From assembly GCF_027887165.1 (NCBI RefSeq), contig NC_077230.1, forward strand, positions 22,921,327-22,985,326: 64,000 bases of DNA, given 5' to 3'. Source of the stretch: Monodelphis domestica. Taxonomy: Eukaryota; Chordata; Mammalia; Didelphimorphia; Didelphidae. Positions 35,221 to 46,851 of this stretch are shown here, in pieces. Position numbers and translations under genes: made by a program. The number at the start of each line of letters is the position of its first letter. The stretch's first letter is position 1. Under the pieces are notes generated by a model. That model was not told the origin of the DNA. It worked only from the letters and a program-made list of their open reading frames with translations, and searched no databases.

Positions 35221-35600
35221 TGGATCCACCGGTTCGCAGCGCACATCAAGCTCTCACATCTGTATATGTTCCGATCGATGGGGAGAATGGATAATATTTG
35301 TCAGCTGCAGCCCTTTCTCTTTCCCTTCCTCAGGAAGGGGGTGGGGGTGGGCGTAAGGAAGAAGAGAACTGGGCAGGCAAAAGAGGCCGCTTCAAGGGCA
35401 GTACACTACCTAATACAGCCACATGAAATTTCAAGAAATGAAAGCCCGGGGATTTTTTCCTTATTATCACTATTAATTATTTTTTATTATTCCACAGCAG
35501 CCAGAGAGCTCTTAGCAGCTGTCCCCTCTTCCCCTCCTAGTCGCTCATCTCCCATTCTCAGTTCTTCTCATTCTCGTGTCTCCCTTTGTTGATACTCGAA
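35220..35600. promoter_or_regulatory. Candidate conserved non-coding block
   Basis: Two distinct, non-repetitive stretches stand out: 35220-35310 (CATCAAGCTCTCACATCTG, GATGGGGAGAATGGATAAT, then CAGCTG) and 35400-35520 (CACATGAAATTTCAAG, ATTATCACTATTAATTATTT). The plus frame 34915-35592 stays open through both but is low in complexity upstream and shows no domain. The texture suggests an enhancer or a conserved untranslated exon. Confidence 0.4.
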
Positions 35601-36829
35601 CTGCTATAACCCCCTAGCCTCTGAGCTATCGGAAAGAGTGCTTTTTGCTCTTTCACCCTAGACCGCTGCTTCAGCTCAGTAAACTGGAGCGTATCCCTAA
35701 ACTTAATCCCACTACAGCTGATGTTACTGCAGCCGCCTCCACAGCTACCACCTACCGAAAGGAAAGCCACGGGAGAAAGGATTCTTTACAAAAATAGAGG
35801 GTGAGGGGTGTTTAACGACTGCCCACCCGGAAGAACAGAAGTTTGTCTCGTGAGCTGCGGCTCCTACTGACGTCCCTTCCCCAAATTAGCCCCCACACCC
35901 AGCCCTCCAACACTCTGAGCCAGTCTTCTTTCTACGCCCCACCCCCACACAACTGCCCCTGGCTGGCAGTTGCACTTTGACTGGATCGTTCCCACACATG
36001 GTCCGCATTTCGCACAGCGGCAGCGTGTTTCCTCTTGGTTTCCCCTCCTCTGCTTTTCTGAACAAGAAGGGAGATTTAGAGGAAGTTAGAAACTCAGTGG
36101 GTTAAGAGGGGTTGGGGGGTGGAGAAGCACGGCCTGGGGACCTCGTTCTAGGGAGAGCCTTTGCATGGAAACACTCAGGCTTCTCCGCTCTCTCCCCTCA
36201 CGGTTATAACCTGGAACCTCTGGCCAGGGCCAAAGTTCTCAGAAGGGTATAGCACTAGAGAAGTGGTCTTTTGACAATCTAGCCGAGGAATCAGACAATG
36301 GGGAGTGAGAGGAAGAAGAGCACTGCTGCTCTTCCCTCCAGTTAAATAGTTCAGTTGCCCTCCCAAAGGCCAGGACTGAAGAGAACATTTCAGCCATCAA
36401 TGGAAAAATAAGTAAACATATATTAACATTTGCGGGAGGGTTCATTTACAACAGGATCATCTTTCTGAACCACCTCACCTCTCAGAGCTGCCCGCTTTGC
36501 TCCTCTAGGAGGCAAAGCCACCTCTCTCAACCCCCAACTCTAAATTGGCACCACGATCAAATCCAGAAAAAAACTAAGGCTGGCTCCAGGTTTCCAAAGG
36601 AGAAAAGGCGAATGCCTTTCCCCTTCCATATCACCAATGATGGGCCCTGGGGGACAGAGGCACGGCTAGGGGACGGGGGACCCACGATGTAGTGGCATCG
36701 GGGTGTGGTGCTGAATATTGAAGGGTGTGGAGAGTGCTGGAGATGGAGATGTCCTCGGTTTCATAGTTTTTAGGCCTGGTCTTAAGAGGCTGCTTCTATC
36801 ACGTAGATGGCAAAATGCCACTTCGTGAA
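35601..36829. other. Transposon-free non-coding tract
   Basis: No repeat or gene recognised. It joins segments F and G within the long transposon-free tract. Confidence 0.4.
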
Positions 36830-37162
36830 TGCTCGTGGCTTCCCGGTCTCCCAGCGATGCTGGGCCTGCGGCGTCCGGGGCAGCAGCTCAGCCCAGGGCA
36901 GGCAGGAAGCTGGCGCGTATACACCCGGCTGGGTAGCAGCCACTTGGCCTGGGCGGGTTCCTCGGAAGAACAGCACCTTTGCGCAGAACTCGAAATTGCA
37001 GGAGACGTCTTCCTCCACCCTCAACAGTCCCCGAGCTAGACTTGGCCTCTCCCCTTTTTCGTAGTCACCGCCGCGGTCTCGCTATCTGCCTGAGTCTCTC
37101 CCCTTCCTCATCATTCTCCCTAGTCTCCGTCTCACTCATCTTTCTTCTCCGACCCACACTCC

Positions 37163-37225
<63 letters not shown>

Positions 37226-37660
37226 CTCGCTCGCTCGCTCTCGGTCTCCTTTCAATGTCTCCCAGTCTCTCCTCTTCCTCACTCTTTCCTTTCTTAGCTC
37301 CCTCTCTTGTCTCGGCCTCTCTCCCCGGAGCCCCGTAGCGCAATCAGCCGTCCTTCCAGAGATTCAAAAAGAAGTTTTGTGTTTCCCCGGGGGCAGCAGC
37401 CTAATGCTTCCCTTGTTTTCCGGAACAAAGCTGACATTCAACTGAGGGTGGGGGGCGGCAGCTTGCCCTCCCCTTCTCATTGCACCCCGCGCCTCTCCTT
37501 CAGAACACCAACTCCTGGGGCCAAATCGGCAGTGGGGGTAGAGTGGTTTGGGAGGGGGCGGGGAGGGGAGGAGAGCTGTTTCACAGTAGAGGCCCTGCCA
37601 CAATAGTCTCGTAGCCGATCTCTTCTCCCGTCGCGGCCCGGGAGCCTGAGAGAGGGCGGG
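36830..37660. promoter_or_regulatory. CpG-rich segment G (putative CpG island)
   Basis: CpG-rich on both sides of a long (TG)n array. Frames of 74-85 codons are open on both strands at 36782-37064, which looks like composition. A GCTC tetramer repeat follows the array at 37225-37240. No repeat family member intrudes. Confidence 0.5.
37165..37224. repeat. (TG)n microsatellite, about 60 bp
   Basis: An uninterrupted TG array inside CpG-rich sequence, with Z-DNA potential and high polymorphism expected. Confidence 0.97.
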
Positions 37661-38529
37661 ATATGTTGGTGTCTGGGTGAGGTTCCCAGCCAGCACAGGG
37701 AGAATGAAGGGGGTGGAGAGTGGAACTGGGGGCGCACGGGGCTGTTTACTGATTGACTTTCCTGCTGGAAACTCACCAACCACAGCTTGAGAACCCTGGG
37801 TAGAGTTACCACGCTGCCGTCCCTGCCAGCTTGGATAAGAAGCAAAGCGGTTAGATCCTACCATTTCTCGGCTCCCGACTGAGGCAAGGGAGATTGCCCA
37901 CAGGCACTGGGAGACACTGGGCGGGAGGGCGGTGGGGGTGGAGAAAGCCTCTCTGAAGGAGATCACTTCTGACACTGCCCCAGCTCCTTCTCCCTATTCT
38001 CCTCCCCTCCCCCTCTCCCCGGCTACAGCCCCACCCCCGCCTCCTCCCCCCCTACAGCGAGAAATGACAAGGGTCAGGCAGCCGAGAGTGGAGTGGGTCA
38101 AAGGGCACTGCCCCCTAGGGTGAAGACTGCTAAAGCAAGAGTCGTGGACTCTCCCTGCGAGCTAAGGTCTAAACGAGGTCTTTAGAATCGCAGGCGTGTC
38201 GCTGCGAGAATGCACAGCACTCTCACCTTCTACTGAAATGAGCCTCTACGAAAAATGGACATGATAACACAGCCCTAACCTTTATACCTTCCTCATCTTG
38301 GATTACTCCGGATGCCCGGAACAGTTTTCCCCCTCCTCCTACTCTTAGGTTCTCTACTACCTCCACCCCCCACCTCCCGCCCCTTTCTTCAGCTGGAGGG
38401 GAGAATGGAGTTATTATTAAGCCCAAACTACTAGGGGCTGCTCTGTAACCTTTCTTCCTATACGTTTTTGCTCCTGGCCACCAGCAGCTATGCCTCAATC
38501 GCGTCCTTTACTCAACCCCCCCCTTCCTG
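37661..38529. other. Transposon-free non-coding tract
   Basis: No repeat or gene recognised. Pyrimidine-rich at 37980-38060. Confidence 0.4.
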
Positions 38530-38930
38530 TGGTCTTTCCAGCCCTTTCCTCCACCCGGCCGCCGGCCCGCCCCGGGCTCCCCGCAGGCGGGCCTGAAATA
38601 TGATCCTGCATCGGAAAGACTGTATGTAAACACCAGGCGTGCTCTGGTCCCCAGCCGGAGTAGCCCAGACCCCGGGGCTCACCGCCCTTAGCAGCTCGGA
38701 GGTCCCACTTCTCCCCAGCAGCTTTTCACCAGGCTCCCTCAGCCGCCGTCCCCCCCCCCCCCCCCAGCAGGATTGGCGGTGGCCTGCGGAGTCGCTCTCT
38801 TGTTTCCCAGTTGGCTCGGCTAATTGGATCCGCCGCCGCTGCCTCTTGTTGAATTTTCTAGCTTGAGACCGTTCAATCGTGTCTGCCCGAGCCCTCCCCC
38901 ATCCCCCACCCCCAGCTGTTATCTCTGCCC
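38530..38930. promoter_or_regulatory. CpG-rich segment H
   Basis: Dense CpG (CCGGCCGCCGGCCCGCCCCG is centred near 38566). It contains a distinct non-repetitive block at 38590-38640 (GAAATATGATCCTGCATCGG) and a C run at about 38750-38765. Possible CpG-island promoter; strand unknown. Confidence 0.45.
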
Positions 38931-40399
38931 GGCAACTTGTTGGCTGCAAGGAACCGTCCCTTCGCTGACCCCTGCTACATGCTCCTTCATCCTTGGTCTT
39001 CCTTTCTCACCCAAATTGTTCCTGAGCTTTATCTGGAAACGGGGGAATATTCTGTCCCTGAGCTCTTTACGCTTAAATTTCTGAGGAATAAACTGAAGGG
39101 GAACATTTCCTAGCTCAAGTGCATAGCCCCACCCCCACCCCCACCTAGCCAGGCCAGAACCTAACAGGAAAAAAGGAAGGCCTTGGAATAGTCATCCTGC
39201 CTTTGCTTGGACCAGAGTCCTATAAAAGCCTCTGGGAAGGAACCATACATAGATAGCACCTTTAGAAGTTCCAGTCGTCCCAGCAAGGGTGGGAACACTG
39301 TTCCGGGAAGCTCTCTATTCTTATATGCTGCCATTATCTGTTGTAATACCAATATACTAACGTCTTGTCCTTTAGCTTCCTAGACTGTGCCAACTGCCCA
39401 GAGCAAAAATGCATCGAGTTATGCTTTCTCCTCGAAGCAACTGCACTGGATGAGGTATAGGAGAATACAGGCAATCTAGCTGGTGGCTCTCTCCAAGTGC
39501 CTCCTCTTCAAACCAGGAAGAGTGGGCAAATGCAGCCTATTTGAACATTTTCACCCCCACCCCTTCTCAGCCCCTACCATCTCCCAGGTGCCTGCCTATG
39601 GTGTCTCTCCAGGAATCCTGTGGCTTCCTGGGGTGGATCTCCTATTTCCAGTAGTACACAGAATCTCGTTGTCCCCTCTTTCCAGTTCCTTTATGTTGTC
39701 TCACACCTTGTCCATGGCTAGATACCCTGCCACATTAAGACAGAAACTGATTGCTATGCTTGCTGATGAGGACAGTGGGCTAGAAGATCAAGAAAAAACA
39801 GGGGAAGCTGCCATGGGAGACCTGGTACTGGAGATAGCATCCAGTGGTGTTGTCTTGATTAAATGGAGAGGGTGTGTATTGATGACAGTGTGGCCCTTTG
39901 GTGATGCCACCCATTCAATATAAATTTTGGAATTTCCATTCCTTTGAGGAAGGCCTTTGTCCACTATGTTGTAATGTTTCCATTTGTTCTCTCAGGCCTC
40001 GAGTCTGAAAGAGCTTCTATATATCCCCTTGACCCCTCTGGACCATAGATCTATGACTGGAGCAACAAGACAACTTCAGCTCTCTGGTGGTGGGCTTAAA
40101 AAGCCCTTTCTTTGATGCTTCTCTGACAACTGTTAGATAACAAAGAACTGTAACTACAGCACACTAACTGTCATTGGCTAACATTTCATTTCTAACTTTT
40201 AAGCAAATGAAGGCTAGGAGGATTTCCAGCAGTTTTTTAGTGAACAAACCTATTTATAACCAAAGCAAGATTTCCAGATTCTATATTATTTTGTAGGACT
40301 ATTATCACAAGTAGTAAGCCTGTAAAAATTAATAGTATAACTCAAAAGCCTAGCTCTAGTCCTATATACCTTGTCTACTTGTGTGGTACCCCTAGTCTG
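38931..40399. other. Unique sequence, nothing certain
   Basis: No transposon. The plus frame 39483-39923 (146 codons) has no recognised domain; its length is within chance for a 64-kb window, so it is not called as a gene. Confidence 0.4.
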
Positions 40400-40665
40400 A
40401 AATACACTCTCTTCACTTAGATCTTGTAAAATCCCTGACTTCCTTCCAAGCATGGTACAGGTGCTCCATCAGCTTTTTCTGATGCCCCCAGAGAGAGGCA
40501 TGCTCTGTTTCCTTACTTAGTTTCTGGTATATGTGCCATATTCTACAAAGGGTAGAAGAATGTAAGCTCTTTGAGGGCAAGGATTATTTGAATTTCCTCT
40601 TTGCTTTAGCACAGGGGCTTGGATATGATAAGTACTTACTAAATATTGGTTGACTTGAATTCTTT
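40400..40665 (+). mobile_element. L2 LINE 3' end
   Basis: The order is typical of the sense L2 terminus: TTTTTCTGATGCCCC, GTAAGCTCTTTGAGGGCAAG, then a decayed GGGGCTTGGATATGATAAGT and ACTTACTAAATATTGG. Confidence 0.7.
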
Positions 40666-42307
40666 GGTCATTCAAATATAATATTTGTTGCAGAATCAGA
40701 TAACTTCAATATGTCCATGATTTCCAGCTTCTTTTTCCTTTGTGCTCACTGAAAAGAAAATTTATCCTCTTAAAAGTGTTTTCAGTTCCCCAGATTGTAG
40801 GGCAATATCTCTTGTTTCTGTTTAAACATAGAATATGGTCTATTTCTATGGTAAAGAATATAAAGAATTTCTGTGAATAAAAAAGTTAATATTGTTTATT
40901 CCTTTCTGATCCTGAAAAATATTATTGAAAAGCTAATTATACATCCCAGGAACTCATTTTTCTCCTGGCTGTTAATAGTTCTCTTTTTCAGTTTGAATTC
41001 TTCTTTTCTGTGCATAGTTGCTTACTACAGTGCCTGACACATAGTAGGGCTCCTAATAAATATTTACTGATTGATTGCCTGAAGATTATCAAAAGCTTAG
41101 TTTCTGTCTCCAGCCATCCTCTACATCCAAGTGAGTCAGTGAAGCCTGAGGGTTAAGTACTTCTTTCTCTAAGGCCATGCTTTTGCTTAAAATGTTCTGA
41201 ATCCAGTTTGGGGGATAAGTATTCTAATTTCTTTTCCTTTGCTAAGCCTTTAAGATTTCCTGGTCCTCTGTAAGCTTATTCCAAGAGTCTCCAATGCTTG
41301 TGGTGACCTATCAGTGGCATCCAGATAAGGTCCTTTGGGAAACTGGTGAGAACTCAGTGTTTAGGTATCAGAGAGATGTAACTGAACATTAGAGTAAAGG
41401 ACCTAGGAAGTAAAGAACCCAAGCTAAGGAGAATCTGTAAAAGGACTTCTTTTTTTAAAAAATTGAGAACTTGCTATTATTTGGTCTCTTTTCAGCACTT
41501 TTGGGAAAATGCATTTTTAGCAGAATGGGAAACTAAGACTTATAAACTAACCATTTAGTCTTAAGATGCATTTATCCTAGTCTCCATTATATCTGGGTTA
41601 GTTGCTTAGCTTGGCTCAATAAGCATTCCTTTATTTTCCTGGAAGGTCAATTACTTCCCTATGCCCTGCTCCGGCTGAGCTATTTCCCAAGTGATGTCCA
41701 ACTATTGATTTTTAATATCTATATTTAATATTGGATATTAAATAATTTTACACAACAGAAAATGTGATGAACACCACAAGTCATGCCTGAGATTTTGTGA
41801 TTTGATTGCCCAGAAACCTTAGCTATATACAAGCCCCAGGTGGTGTGGGGGAAAAGAGAATAATTTGGATAAAGATGGGGTGACTGGTGAGGAGAGGGGA
41901 ATGGTCCTGGGAAAATCAGAGGTCTTCAAAAAAGACTTGTGAAAAGCACTCAGCTAGACACTAACAGCTGTTCCTCTGGTGCAACCCTTCAGGTTGTTTG
42001 GGACTGTTAACAAGATGCCTCTGGAAAATGATGAGGCCTCTTATATTGCAAGCTGGGAATTGGGAGGGTAGAGGGAAGGAAAGGGACTTGAGGATATGTG
42101 TGCCCTTCCTAATGTTTCCTAACTAGACTATTCATCCTGTTCCTAGAACTCCCTTTCATCCTTCCTACTAAACTTATACATCCCAAACCTATTTCTCTCT
42201 CTTTCTTTCTCTCAATTATGGGGGGAACTGGGTAAGTGGTCATTTGTGCCTAGTTGCTGTCTCTTGCTTGTCAACCCCCTCAATATAACCATCATTTTAT
42301 TTTATTT
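40666..42307. other. Mostly unique; L2/MIR tail at 41028-41082 (+)
   Basis: CAGTGCCTGACACATAGTAG and TAAATATTTACTGATTGATTG mark a sense L2/MIR terminus. The rest shows no recognised element. Confidence 0.5.
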
Positions 42308-42500
42308 TTAAACTCTTATCTTCCATCTTAGAATCAATAATGGGTATTGATTCTAAAGTAGAAAAGTGGTAAGGGCTAGGCAATGTGGTTAAGTGACTTG
42401 CCCAGGGTCACACAGTTAGAAAGTGTCTAAGGCTAGATTTGAACCCAGGACCTCTGGTCTCTGGGCCTGACTCTCAATCCACTGGGCCACCTAGCTGTCC
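42308..42500 (-). mobile_element. WSINE1-like SINE
   Basis: TCTTCCATCTTAGAATCAAT, AGTGGTAAGGGCTAGGCAAT, TTGCCCAGGGTCACACAG and CCACCTAGCTGTCC. ATCATTT occurs on both flanks, a likely short target duplication. Confidence 0.93.
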
Positions 42501-44109
42501 ACTACTATCATTTCAGATCCTCTATTCTGTTTCCTCTGCAACTTCTCTCTTATCCATTCATATCCCTTCACATTCTATGTCTAAGCAACTGTCATATTTC
42601 CCCATGTTCAGATGGGGAAGGGTGTATGTAGGGCCTGGAAGTAAGGACAGAAGCAGGCCAAAAAAGACTGGAGAAGGTGAGAAGTGCTTGGCCCTATGTC
42701 TTGCCTATGGGATCTGGGTCCCAGAGAGTTTCTCTGGATGTCCAAAGGACAGGCCCCAGCAGAACCAAGGAGTCAGAATACAAAAAGGAAGGGTGTTAGA
42801 AATTAGGGAGCTTGAAACTTTCTGGGAGCTGGAGATGGGGCTGGGGTTGGGGAGGGTCAATGAAAATACAATTTAGATTCTCAAGGCAATGATGGGTTTT
42901 ACCATGCATTTAACTGCCTACCACTCAGGAAAAGTTCACTACTTATTCTTGAATTCAAGAGGGTTAGGAAATCAGCATAATTCCAGCAAATGAAAACCTT
43001 GCAGTCAGAAAACTTAGAGGGTTGATCTTCAGTTAAGGATAGTACTTAGGCTTTCATGCATCTTGCCCGTCAAATAAATACTTGATTGAGGTCCTCGGTG
43101 GAGAAATTAGCTTTATTTGTGCTGTAAATGCATAATAGAAAAAGTGCTGAGGCATCCTTGTTTCCTAGTTATCCCTGATCCCTTCAGGCTGACTTTACTA
43201 GCTGGGTTCTTTCCCTTTTCTCATGCAACCCAAAAGCAAGCTCTCATCTCAGTTTTTAAAAGGGGGGTGAGGCTCCTTTAGAGCCCAGTTCAGTGAATTT
43301 ATGAGTGAAAGAATGAATGAAGGAAAGTAAGGGAGCCCCTTCCTTTGGCTGTTAGTTGAACAGTTCTAAAAAGGACAGGCAATTGGGATCCCAAGATAAA
43401 CAGGTCGGAAGGTTTATTTTTAAAAAAAACCAAACCTTAGATCTCATCATCCTAATGTCCAGCTAGTATTTGCATCTTCCTATGTGTTTGTGCCTGCCTG
43501 TTTCTGCTTGATATTCTTGATTCTCTCTTGGTCTCATTTACTGTTTCTGTGTCTCAGTCTCCCTGTTAACTCTGCTACGTTTACTTCTCCACTCTTTGTT
43601 TTAATGCCAGGCGGTCTCTGACTTCTACACTGTCCTTTGCAGAGTGGGGCTATCTCTGCTTCTCTCTTAGCGAGACCCTCTTTTTGGTCTATGTCTCAGT
43701 TTCCAAGTCTTTGCATCTCTTGCCCTTTGCTTTCACCTGTCTGTCTCTATGTTTGCCTTCTACTTCTTTCTACATAATCGAGTCTGCCTCATCTCACTAT
43801 ATCCATCTCTGCGTGCTCCATCCATATTCCTGATTATGTAGTCTGGCTCTGGGTCTGCCTATCTCTGTCTCTTCAGAATAATATCGAGTCTAGTTTCGCT
43901 AAACCAAAGAAAGAGCAAATTGAAGGACCCTCCCCCTTTTTTTGCTGACCATCTCCAGTCAGCCCAGAGTTAGGAACTATTGGACTATCTCAGCCCAGGG
44001 CCTCTGAATGCCGGGGTGGTTACTGGTTCTGTTCTTGAGAGTTTAAGATAAACTTCCGAGAGCTAGACAGAGATGAAACTCTCAAAACACCTTCGAGACT
44101 CGGGATCAG
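42501..44109. other. Transposon-free non-coding tract
   Basis: No repeat or gene recognised. Pyrimidine-rich, TCTCTG-word-rich sequence spans about 43490-43880. Confidence 0.4.
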
Positions 44110-45306
44110 TGAAGGGAAAGCGATTTCAGTTACAGAGTGCCTTGATTCTTCTGCATTTGAGAACTGTACGTAGCTTTGGGTGGCAAAGAGCTAGTAGGTG
44201 CGTAGGCAGATAGAGTGGAAGAGACCCTGGTGAGAGGGTTTGTGTGCCTTCCGCAGGGTCTCCCAGGCGGATTAGCAGCAACAAAGGCTGTGGGGGTGGG
44301 TTGGTGACTCGGGAGCGTTTGCTGGCTCTCTGCCTGGAGTCTTCGAATTCCCATTGGCCAGTATGCGGGCTAAATACACACCTCACACCCCAGCCCCTGC
44401 CCCTCCCAGCCTCCCTGCTTAGGGCCCGCCTCTCCGGTGGAAACAAGGTCCAACTCCTTGAAAGTAAACTTGCCTAGAGGGGCGGGGGGGGGGGGGGTAA
44501 CTAGGGGAGGGAGAGGAAAGGGCCTTCTGGTGGAGAGTCTTGGGTCAAGTTTCAACCCCTAATGACACTTGGTGGCAGGGTGCCAAGGCCCTGAGACTGG
44601 GAAAATAGGGGAGGGGAGGGGTGGAGGGGAAAGAAGCCGGGGGGGGGGAGGGGGGCAGTGGCGGTGTACGTGTGACCTATGAAAGGGGTCCAAACACTCA
44701 GGTCGAGAGTAGCTCTAGTTGGCTGCTCTGTCCCCCGAAGAAGTTTGGTTTTAGGGGCGGTAGGTCGGTGCAAAAGGCAGGGGTGGGTGAGCGGCGGAGA
44801 GGAGGGGGCAAATCAGAAAGCCATCTGAGCGGAGCGCAGGCATCTTCCGCAATCCATTCATCCACTGAAGCGCGTGAAAAGCTGCTGATCGCTGCCATTG
44901 TTACTCACAGGCGAAGTGGGAAACGAAGCCTCCACTCTGGCGAGAGATAAATAGTCTCTGACAGCGCCTCCTCGCCAAGAGATCTCATCAAATTTCACCA
45001 GGCGGGCGGTCGCAGGTCTGTGTTGCTCTTTCATGCAAGAATCTTTAAATCGTCTCCCTTTTCTCCTCCCTCTTCTCTCCTTATCCGTCCCCGTTCACCA
45101 TCCTATTCCCTTCCCTCCCTCCCCCCCCCCCCCCCCCCCCCCGTTTTCATTTCTGCCCTTACTCTGGTCTGGCCGTACTGCAAAGCAGCTTCACCTTCTT
45201 TGCTCCCTTGCCGCGCTGGGTAGCTCACTGTGCAGAATGCCGCGTGGCAATCTGGCCCAGGCAGGGGGTGGGGACCAAAGGTGCAGGCTGTGGGACCAGG
45301 GGGAAA

Positions 45307-45360
<54 letters not shown>

Positions 45361-46080
45361 CGCTTGCGTGCGTGCGCGGGGGTTAGTTAATGGGTGCGGA
45401 AGGTGAGTTCTGCCGCGGATGTTTCTTCCCCAGAGCATTTAAAATACAAAACCCCCAATAAACCTACGGCTCCTCAGCCCCCTGCAACTCCCCCTCCCTC
45501 CCCACGCCCCCGCCGGTCCCTGCACATCTCTTCCAGCAGCAAGATGGATCAGGCTACTGTGGAGAGAGCGGGGCTGTAAATATTTAAAAAGTCTCTCGCG
45601 CGGCGGCGGTAATGGCTTTCGCAGTCTGAATGTGTGTGCCGGAGAAGAAAAGGGGGGCTGTATGGGGTGGGTGGAGCCGCCACCCCCACCCCCCCATACT
45701 CTCGTGGACTCGATCGGGACTGGAGGGAATGTGGAACGGCTGGGATGGGCCCTCGCCCATCCACACCCCTCGTCCGTAGTCTCCGTAGCCTGGTCCCTCC
45801 GGCTGCCCCGAGGCAGAGGCTGTGCTGAGTAGACACAGAATGCAAATCGATAGGAAACTTGAGGAGCCGGGGTCGAGTCCGGGACAAGGTCGAGTCCGGG
45901 AGGGACGCTGGACCCCAAACTGGCCCTGGCAGCCTCAGGGCTTAGGACTAGGCAGTATGAGGCCGCGGCACCTTTTCTCTGGCTCTTCCGCCCGCCCCCA
46001 TCAGTCTCTAGGGGAACTTGGTCGCAGCTGGACTGTTACCACAGTGGTAAAAGGCCCCAGAGTTTAGGACGAAGAGAGAA
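44110..46080. promoter_or_regulatory. CpG-rich segment I (putative CpG island)
   Basis: CpG-rich and free of interspersed repeats, though broken by homopolymers (G14 at 44484-44497, C run at about 45121-45142) and a long (TG)n array. Blocks 44840-45050 and 45535-45625 have balanced composition and look like regulatory or exon cores. TATA-like AGATAAATAG is at about 44944-44953. A perfect octamer ATGCAAAT lies at 45840-45847. No reading frame stands above shadow level. Confidence 0.5.
45309..45360. repeat. (TG)n microsatellite, about 50 bp
   Basis: A GT array with a CG-containing right shoulder (TGCGTGCGTGCGCG at 45366-45379). Third long TG array embedded in a CpG-rich segment of this window. 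Confidence 0.96.
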
Positions 46081-46612
46081 AAGGAGAAATTGGGGGCTCA
46101 GCTTCCGTTTCCTTCTCCCTGAAGGTCTTCTAACGGGTGGCTTGTTTTAGAAAATATGGAGTTAGTCATTCTGTGACCTAATTCTGCAGGTTGGGGGACT
46201 TCCCTGTCTGTAACAGGGAACCATTCACACCATTTAGGCCTGGTCCGAGTTCCCCCACTAAAAGTGATCTCGAAGTTCTAGGCCTAATGGGACGAATTTC
46301 TTCCCTTGGCCTTAACTGAGGAATGTCGAGTCTGTGGAATGTTGGCTCCCGGAGGAAGTTTGTGGGGGAACCCTAAAACCTTAGTCAAGAAACATAGTTG
46401 GGAGGGAGAACATATGAAAGTAATTGAGGCCCCAAGACTGAAGTGAGGTTTGGTTTACCGAGACCATTGATGTGCTTGGGACTTTGGGGTGGGGGCAGGG
46501 TGGGGTAGGGTGTGAAGGTTTGGTGCTGGGGGGAGGGGAGGGGAAAAGAACTGATTTTTGTTCCTGGTAGGGGTTGGTTACTTTAGTCTGGGTTATATGT
46601 AGTGTGCTTGGG
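46081..46612. other. Unique G-rich sequence with a G-quadruplex candidate
   Basis: No repeat or gene. Four G-runs separated by 1-2 bases occupy about 46486-46505 (GGGG, GGGGG, GGG, GGGG), fitting the intramolecular quadruplex pattern. Confidence 0.6.
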
Positions 46613-46627
46613 GAGTTTGTAGCTTTT

Positions 46628-46836
46628 ATTTTTTTTTTTAAACCCTTACCTTCCATCTTGGAGTCAATACTGATTGTATTGGCTCCAAGGCAGAAGAGGG
46701 GTAAGGGCTAGGCAATGGGGGTCAAGTGACTTGCCCAGGGTCACACAGCTGGGAAGTGTCTGAGGCTAGATTTGAACCTAGGACCTCCCGGCTCTAGGGC
46801 TAGCTCTCAATCCACTGAGCTACCCAGCTGCCCCCT
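46628..46836 (-). mobile_element. WSINE1-like SINE with 15-bp target-site duplication
   Basis: Perfect GAGTTTGTAGCTTTT repeats lie at 46613-46627 and 46837-46851. The body runs from an antisense A-tail (TTTTTTTTTTAAACCCTTACC in part) through GGTAAGGGCTAGGCAATGGG to CTACCCAGCTGCCCC. It is one of the best-preserved copies and so one of the youngest insertions here. Confidence 0.97.
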
Positions 46837-46851
46837 GAGTTTGTAGCTTTT

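Noticed and set aside
34915..35592. 225-codon plus-strand frame
   Set aside because: A poly-G run encodes its glycine stretch and no domain is visible; the overlap with conserved-looking blocks is better explained as non-coding.
37364..37975. 203-codon minus-strand frame in segment G
   Set aside because: Proline/serine-rich low-complexity translation with overlapping frames in other phases.
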